Origin: Rhodopirellula sp. SM50
GTDB taxonomy: Bacteria; Planctomycetota; Planctomycetia; Pirellulales; Pirellulaceae
Length of the DNA: 64,000 bases
Assembly (NCBI RefSeq): GCF_002289565.1
Contig: NZ_NTFY01000035.1
Location: 56,482-120,481 of the forward strand
Direction: 5' to 3'
This document shows, in pieces, positions 52,701 through 61,700 of this stretch (positions within the stretch are counted from its first letter, which is position 1; each line of letters begins with the position of its first letter). A program made the position numbers and the translations under genes. The notes under the pieces were generated by a model. The model saw only the letters and a list, made by a program, of their open reading frames with translations. It was not told the origin of the DNA and ran no database searches.

Positions 52701-55700
52701 CAATCGTGCCTGTTCATGATGTGACCGCCGGAACGCCGATCTTCTTGACCGTTGGCGAACAAGTTGATGCGACACAGTCACCGGCGATCGACCGCGGCGA
52801 CGCATCATTTGCCTTTGCCGCCGAACCGACCCCCAACGGCGGGTTCGTGAATTTGGGCGCATTTGGAAACACGACGCAGGCTTCCAAGAGTCCGTCCGAG
52901 TATGTGCTGGTGACAGTTCCCGACGGCGGAGAGGTTTGGCCCGCCGAGCAGACGTTCGCAATCCGTTGGCGTTCGGATCTGCTCGGTAGCGCCGATGTTC
53001 GGATCGAACTGGTACGTGACGGTGACGGGGCGTTCGTCGACGTCATCGCGGCAAACGCGGCGAACACCGGCAGTTTCAATTGGGCCATCCCCTCCACGAT
53101 CACGCCGCAATCGGACTATCGGATCCGCGTCACGCGAAACGACGACAACACACTCCTCGATCAGAGCAACGGAGTCGTTACGATCACCGAGCCGATTCAC
53201 TTCTATTACGTCAATCTGGCCGGCGACACGGACTTCACCGATAACGAATACACGACTCAACCCGGCGACGATGCGACCAACACGGGAACGAGTCCGACCG
53301 CACCGAAAGCGACGATTCGCGGCGTATTGGAAGCCTACGACCTTGGGCCGGGTGATGTCATCTTTGTCGATACCGGTCACTACACACTCGACGTCAATGT
53401 GGTGATCGAGGCGGAAGATTCCGGGGTTCGCATTGTCGGCGCGACTCAAACCGGACATGAAACGCTGCTGGACCGCGCCAACACGGCCTCGGGCAACTAC
53501 GTCTTTGATTTACAGGGTGCGGACGACGTGACGCTGGAGAGCCTGGGTATCACCGGCGGTTCGAACGGCGTTGTCGCGATTGACAACGCGGACAGCGACG
53601 ATTTGACGGTTAAGAACTCTAGGGTTTTTGGCAACCGCTTTCAAGAAATCTGGATCGGCATCGGCAACGAGCGTTTCACCTTGCGCGGTAGCGAAGTCAG
53701 TGACCCCAACTGGTCCGACACGATCGGCGTCCAGTTGCGCGGCGATGCGACGGTTGTGACCGATAGCAAAATCCACGGCCACTCCTTTGGCATCCAACTC
53801 CAAGGGCGTGGAAATGAGATCACGAACTCTTGGGTTTACAACAATAACAATTACGGCATCCTGTACGGCCTGGTGAACGATGCGGGGACTTCGATCACGC
53901 ACAACCACATCTTTGCGAACAGCATCGGGATTCAGGCCACTCTGTCGGACTCGTCGGTCGCCGGAACGATTTCAGACAACGTTGTCTTTGCCAACTCGTT
54001 CAAAGGAATTGATGTCGGAGCACTGCGAGCGTTGATTCGAGTCGAACGCAATGCGATCTATGATAATGCTCGCGGTGTCGACACCAAGTACAACGTGCAT
54101 TTTGCGGACAACGACGTGTTTCGCAACGGCATCGGAATCCACTCGGCGGACGATAGCGTCGTTACTGGAAACCGCGTTTTCGGAAACACCCAAGTCGGAA
54201 TCCAAGCGGAGGCAGTTGCGCGTGTGCTCGGCAACCAGGTGTATTCCAACGAAATCGGCATCCAAACGCTTGGATCGGGGTATTCGGGTCTGATCAGCGG
54301 CAACGTTGTGTATGACAACGCGACCCACGCGATGCTGTTGGGGCGTCTCGTCGTCGGCTCTCAAATCGTCAACAACACCATCGACCATGGTGCCGGGAGT
54401 GGTGTGCGATTCGAGGTTTCGTCAGGATCGTTCGCATTCCGAAATAACATTCTGAATGTTGACGGTGACGACGCATTATCGTTCGCCGCGGACAGTCAAC
54501 AGAATCTCAGTTTCGATTACAACCTTTACCACTTGGGCGGTGCGACCCATCTCGCTGACTTGGGCAACACCGACATTGTCAATCGCGTTGATTGGTTCTA
54601 CGAATTGGGGCAGGACGAACACAGTCTGGCGGGCAGCGGTTCGGCGTTTGACGCTCAATTTGTCGACACGAACGGGGCCGATGATGTCTTCGGTTTTAGT
54701 ACGACAACGACTGGCGCCGCGACCATCGTTGACGATGGCGACCCCGGATTCAGTACCAGTGGCATCGGCTGGCTTTCCGAAACCGATGCGAACGCGCACG
54801 ACGGTGATTTCCAGAAGACCAACGAACCGGGCACCGGAGTCAATCTGGCGGAGTGGACGTTCGGCGGATTAACACCGGGCGCGACGTATCAGGTTTCGAC
54901 GACCTGGGTCGCTGATTTCGCCTACACGCGATCGGCCAAGTACCGAGTCTATGATGGGCCGTTCGACGAATCGAAGCCGCCGATCGGATGGAAGGCGATC
55001 AACCAAAGCGTTCCTCCGGTGGAGTTCACTGATGCCGGCAGCAGTTGGAATCGACTGGGATATTTCACGCCCACCGGCGACACGATCGCGATCGTCATGA
55101 GCGATCTTGGCCAAACGGTCTCGGCGGACGCGGTCCACTTGGTGCCGATCGTGGGAGACGGGGGAACCGACGACGATTTCCACTTGAAGAGCAATTCACC
55201 CGCGATCGATCAAGGTGACTTGTTTGATCAATACATTTTGGAACCCTTGCCCAATGGCCGTCGAATCAATCTGGGGGCGTATGGCAATTCCGCCGAAGCC
55301 GCAGTCAGTTCGGCGCAAATGGTTCAGATCATTGAGCCGGGCGGTCTGCAAAAATTCGAGCTCGGGCAATCTATTGATCTTCAGTGGCACGTTGCCGGTG
55401 TCGGTGATCCGGCTGACGATTCGTACCAGCGTACGGTCCTGCAAAGCAACCCGGTGGCGTACTATCGCGTCAGCGAGCCATCAGGGACACAGGTGCTGGA
55501 TGTTTCGGGCAATCTCCGGCATGGTTCCTACCTGGGATCACCGACGCTCGCCGTCGACGGTGTGTTCGAGTCCGGTTTCGACACGGCGGTCGCCTTTGAC
55601 GACGTCGACACGGATTACATCGAAATCCCCCACGACGGCGCGCTCAGTCCGACGCGACAGTTGAGCTTCTCCCTCTGGGTAAACCAGGATCGCTCTCCCG

Positions 55701-58700
55701 GCTATTGGACGCCCTTGATTCATCAGCCCAACCCTGCGGGAGGCTCCGATTATCTGTTGATGATCAGCGAGACCGGATTGCTGCGATTGGAGACGAAGAG
55801 GGGAGCCGAGATTTTGGAGTCTCCGCATGGCAAATTCCAGTCGGGCCAATGGCAGCACGTTGCCGGAGTGATCGATCGCGACGCTGGCAGCATGAAGATT
55901 TATGTGGAGGGCGAATTGGTTGCTCAGCGATCGACCAGCACGACTGATCTTGGATCCAGTACGACGCCTCTACGCGTCGGATGGTGGACCGGTTCCGCTG
56001 TCGGTTTCTTCACACCATTGTACGGCCGACTCGATGAAGTCGCCGTGTTTGATCGGGCATTGACTCCCGACGAGATCCGTCGCCAGCGGCTCAACACGCC
56101 GTGGGCGAACGTGTCACTCACGCTCGTCGACGAGCTTTCCGGCCAGCCCTCTCCGATCGCTTCGAACATCGAAGCCGCGGGATCGTATGACTGGACCATT
56201 TCCGGTGTCCCCGCAGATCGGGAATACCGAGTCGCGATCACCGTCAATCAGGGCAGTTTGCCGGTGGGCATTTCTGACGAACCGCTGCAGATCGTCAACG
56301 ATAGCAACAATTACTACGTCAATCTCGCCGACGACCAGGATTTTAGTGACAACGAATTCACCACGGCGGCCGGCGACAATCGCAATCTCGGAAAGTCTCC
56401 CGGCAGTCCGATGGCCAGCTTGCGAGCACTCGTCGAGGCGTACGATCTTGACCCCGGCGATGTCGTCTACGTCGACACCGGCCACTACTTGCATCTCGGC
56501 AATGTCACGTTGACGTCAGAAGATTCCGGCGTGCGAATCGTCGGTGCGTCTCAATCCGGGCATCAGACGCATCTTGATCGATCGAACGTCAATTCCGGCA
56601 GTACCGTCTTTCGATTGGACAACGCCGATGACATCACACTTGAATTCCTGTCGATCAGCGGCGGTTCGCAAGGAGTTTTTGCCGCCGACAACTCGGACAG
56701 CGATGGCTTGACGATCCGCAATTCACGGATCTTTGGGAACCGCTGGGACGAAGTCTTTCTTGGTGTCGGAAACGATGGGTTCACGCTCGCTGAGAGTGAA
56801 GTCTATGACCCCTCATGGACTGAACTGTACGGCGTTCGGCTGCGTGGAAACAGCAACATCATCAGCGATAGCAGCATCCATGGACACTTTGTCGGATTGC
56901 GTCTCGAAGGTCGTGGCAACGATGTCTTGCGGAACGAGGTCTTTGGCAACTCGTACAACGGAATCGAATTGACGATTAGCAGCGACACCGGCACGTTGAT
57001 CAAGGACAACCGCGTTTTTGGCAACAATACGGGGATCTGGGGCAATTCGAATTCCGCCGAAATCTCCGACAACGTGGTGTTTGGAAACTTCTGGCGAGGC
57101 ATCGAAGTCATGTCGCCGATTCAAGTGCTCGGCAACACCGTCTATGACAATCCCCTGGGCATCTTCGCCTACAACACCGCGACCGTCGAAGGGAACGTCG
57201 CCTACCGGAATGACATCGGTATCCATGTCGATGATGACGCGATCGCGGAAAACAACCGCGTTTATTCTAACCGTCAAGTCGGCCTTCGCGGCGAGGAGCG
57301 GGCAACGGTAGTTGGGAACACGGTGTTTTCAAATCCCGTCGGCATTCAAGCCTATGGCGGCAATGGAGTGATTTTCACGGGAGAGATCAGAGGGAACGTT
57401 GTTTACGCCAACGAAACGCAGGCGATGTTGCTGCAGAGACTCAGCACCGGTGCCATGATCGTGGGCAATACGATCGATCACGGTTTCGGCACCGGCGTGC
57501 GCATTGAAGGCAGTTCAAGGAACTTCCAGTTCAGTAACAACATCCTTCGCGTCGCGGGTGCCTACGCAGTTTCTATTGCGGCCGATAGCCAGCAGGATCC
57601 AATTTTCGACTACAACCTGTACCATCTCGTCGGAACGACAAAACTGGCCGATTGGGCTGGCACCGACATTCTCGATCGGGCGCAGTGGTATTACGAGTTC
57701 GGATTTGACGAGCATGGGTTGGCGGGCAGTGGTGTCGCCTTCGATCCGAAATTTGTTGACGTGGATGGAATCGACGACACGCTCGGTTTTGAAACGACAG
57801 CCACGTCAACGGCCCAAATCATCGATAACGGGGACGCCGGTTTCAGCACGATCGGTGCGAACTGGACCACTAGCAGCGATTCCGGCGCCCACGGAGGTGA
57901 CTCTTTGATCTCGTCTCAACCGCGCGCGGGAGAAAACATAGCCCAATGGTCGTTTACGGGGCTCACGGCGGGGGCGACTTATCGGGTCTCAGCGACTTGG
58001 TTGGCTCGAGGTGACGCCAACGTGATTCCCTACCACGTTTACGATGGATCCCGAGAGACGGGCGTTTCGATCGGCTGGGCAATGGTCGATCAGCGAATTG
58101 CACCCAATGACTTCAATGATTCTGGGTCTTCGTGGGAAGAACTTGCGATCGTGACATCGCAGAGTGACACGGTCACGGTTGCCCTGAGCGATACCGCCAG
58201 CAGTTGGTTGGTCACGGCGGACGCGGTGCATCTGTTGCCGATCCTCGGTGACGCCTCGGCGGATGACGACTTTCATCTGCTCACGGACTCGCCGGCAATC
58301 GACCGCGGAGATCCGGCGGATGCGTTTACTCTGGAACCGGTCCCCAACGGTTCCAGAATCAACCTGGGTGCCTACGGAAACACGATCGAAGCGGCAACCA
58401 GCGCGACACCGATCATTCAAGTGATCGACCCGATCGGTTTGCAGAAATTTGAAACGGGGCAAACGATCGATCTTCGCTGGAATACCGACGGTGTGCCCAC
58501 GACCGATTCGGTCGACTTGACCATGGTCGACGAAGCCTCAGGACAAGAATACCCGATCGCGTGTGTGCTCAATCACGGCGAGTACTCATGGAGCATCTCG
58601 GGCGTGCCGATCGATCGCGAGTATCGGTTGAAGGTCGCTGTCAGTGCCGGAGGACCACAAAGCTCAAGCGATGAACCCTTTTACATCGTCAACGATGGCA

Positions 58701-61700
58701 ACCAATTCTATGTCGGTGATTCAGTACTCAGCGATAATGAATTTACATCAGCCGTCGGTGACAATCGCAACACGGGGAAGCATCCGGGCAGCCCGATGGC
58801 GAGTCTGCGAGCTGTGATCGAAGCGTTTGACCTCGGGGTGGGTGATGTCGTCTACGTTGATACCGGCAACTATCCGGTCTTGCAGAACATCAACCTGACG
58901 GCGGAAGACTCGGGCGTCAGGATCGTGGGCGTTTCTCAACCCGGTCACCACAGTGTGCTCGACCGCGGCAACCCCAATGCCGGGAGCTACGTCTTCAACC
59001 TGATCAACGGAGATGATCTCACGCTGGAACATCTCTCGATCACAGGGGCGTACTACGGCGTCTACGCCGCGAATCAATCCGACAGTGACAATCTTCAGAT
59101 TCTCCATTCACGACTGTACGACAATGAACGAGAAGAAGTGAGGCTTTATCAATCCAACGAGGGAGCGACTCTGAGCGATAATGAAATCTTTGATAGTGAC
59201 GGGGGAACCGTTTACGAAATTGGCATTGCCAGCGCCGCAAATGGAACCACGTTGACGGGGAATTCGATTCATGGGCATTACGACGGCATCCAATTGACCG
59301 GCATCGGATTTCAGGTTTCCGACAACGAGCTGTTCAATAATTTTAGGTATGGCATCGATCTCTATGGACTGGATCACGGCACTTCCAGTGTTACCGGCAA
59401 CCTGGCTTATGGAAATGCGACCGGACTGAATCTATTGGGACACGTCGTTATTCGTGACAACGAAGCGTATGCCAATGCGACAGGGATCATCGCAAACGGC
59501 TATCTGCAGTTGACCGGAAACGTCGCCCATGGCAACAGCGGCAGCGGCATTCGCTCGAATTCTGGAGGAGCCATCGACGGCAATGTTGCCTACGGAAATC
59601 AGAACGGGATCGAGGTGGTCAGTTCGTCGGCCCCGATTGTCCGCAACAACCGAGTCTACAACAACAGCGCTGCGGGAATTGTGGCGGACAACCAAACCCA
59701 CATCGAAGCGAATACGTCCTTCGCCAATTCCGTCGGCATTTTGCTACACGCCAATCTGGGTGCCTCGGTTCGCAGCAAGGCGATCAACAATCTGATCTAC
59801 GGCAACACAAACCAGGGCATTCTGTTCGACAATTACAGCCCCAAGTTCGAAGTGGTCAACAACACCATCTATCAGGAGGTCGGGGATGCCATTCGCGTTG
59901 TCGCGAGTTCACCCGACATCGTGGTTTACAACAACATCATCACGGTCGAAGGCGGTTATGCCTTGTTCGTCAACGCCGCAAGCCAAAGTGGCGTCGACAG
60001 CGATTACAACTTGATGCAACTGACGACGGGAGCTGCCAAAACGGGTTCCTGGGCGGGTGTCGATGCGACGACACTGGCTGACTGGCAGAGCACGAGTGCT
60101 CAAGACGCCGCAAGCCTTTCCGCGGACCCGCTGTTTGTCGACTACAATGGACGAGACAATATCTTTGGCTACGACTCCATCACAGGCGTCGACGGCAGCC
60201 ACGATGACAATCTGATCCTGGATGCCCATTCGCCTGCGATCGACCGAGGCCACTCATGGTTTGCTCCACGGAGCGATCAACTCGGCTCTGCCCGACTGGA
60301 CGATCCCGCTTCAACGAATAGTGGGTCACCCATCTACGTCCCTGAGTCGTTGGGGGGCAATCAGTTTTCCGCCGTTGGTTCGGCGATGAACTGGACTTCT
60401 GACTATACGTTTACGCTCAGCCTGCCCTTCCAATTTCCCTTCTATGGCCGATCCCACTCCTCGGTCGGCGTTTCGACCAATGGTTTCATCGACCTCGGAA
60501 ATATCACCTGGTTCAGAGAGCCGACCGAGTCGAACTTTAAGAACCAAGCCAGAATTGCGCCGCTGTGGGATGCGATCGATACCCGCGGTGTCGGAGATGA
60601 CGTCTATGTGGACACATCGGTTACGGATGAAGTCACGATCCGCTGGGATGCTTCACTGACGAGCGATCGAACGCAACAGGTGCAGTTTTCTGCGACGCTG
60701 AAGAAATCCGGAGAGATCCTGTTCCACTATGGCGATGGAAACGTTGGTTTGTCGCCCATCGTGGGCATTTCAAACGGTTCCGGATCGCTGTTCGGTTATG
60801 CGGCTCCGCATGGCGTCGCGAATCTGAATCGTTTCGACTCGCAACGTTTCGCGCTCCCACCCGGATTCGTCGATCTCGGTGCTTACGAGTTCCGTGGTGA
60901 CAGTGCGGACGTCGATCCGCCGAGCGTCGTCTCCGTCGTTCCGGGGCCAAACGAAGTCCTTTTCAGCGTCCCCGCGATCCGGGTGAACTTCGATGAAGAG
61001 CCGAACGCGATTACGGCTGCGGTGGCGAATTCCTACGAACTGCGTGACAGTGGCGACGACGCGATCTTTGACAATACGGATGATGTCATTTATCCACTCA
61101 ACCCGGATTTTTCGTTGGGTGACACATTTGTTGACATCGATGTGCTTGACTCGTTACCGGCCGGCGTATACCGGTTGACCGTGTTCACTGCGATTCGCGA
61201 TTCCGCCGGAAATCCAATCGGCAGTCCTTTCACATCGATGTTTACGGTCCTGCCGGGATTGTCAACGGACCCTGGCATCTCGGTGATTCATTCCAACAAC
61301 GACACCGTGGTCTTTGAGGAGGGTGTACTCGAAAACACTCGAGATCGCTTTGGCGTTGCCCTCAACGTCGCACCGACAACGGATGTGGTTGTGGCGATCG
61401 CAAGCACGGATGAAAACGAAGTGGTGGCCGCGATCGGACAACTCACATTCACGCCGGACAACTGGTTCCTGCCACAGACCGTCGACGTCATCGGCGTGAT
61501 GGATCACGAAAGCGATGGCGATCAATCGATTCAATTCACACTCACACCAACCGCCGCGGCCGGCAGCAACTACGATGCTCTGCCCGCCCAGCCGATCACC
61601 GTGACCGTGAAAGACCTGTCACACATTGCCGTGACGACGAATCCGACCATCCTGGAAGACAGCAACACTAGCACGTTGCAGCTAACCAACCTGTTGTCGT

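Larger units (their letters stand above)
48810..60290 (+). repeat. Five parallel beta-helix mega-repeats of giant 2
   Basis: Units open near 48810, 51154, 53203, 56311 and 58705. The last four begin F-Y-V-N...DNE[FY]T...GD...N.G..P..P.A..R...E[AV][FY]DL..GD...DTG.Y, then short Asn/Gly-rich coils (VFGN..GI, V.DN.VFGN) typical of right-handed beta-helices. They end with SPAIDRGD...PNG..[IV]NLGA[YF]GNT.EA and a ~100-residue Ig-like linker. The 53203 and 56311 units are the most alike. Each unit is about 2.0-3.1 kb. Confidence 0.8.
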
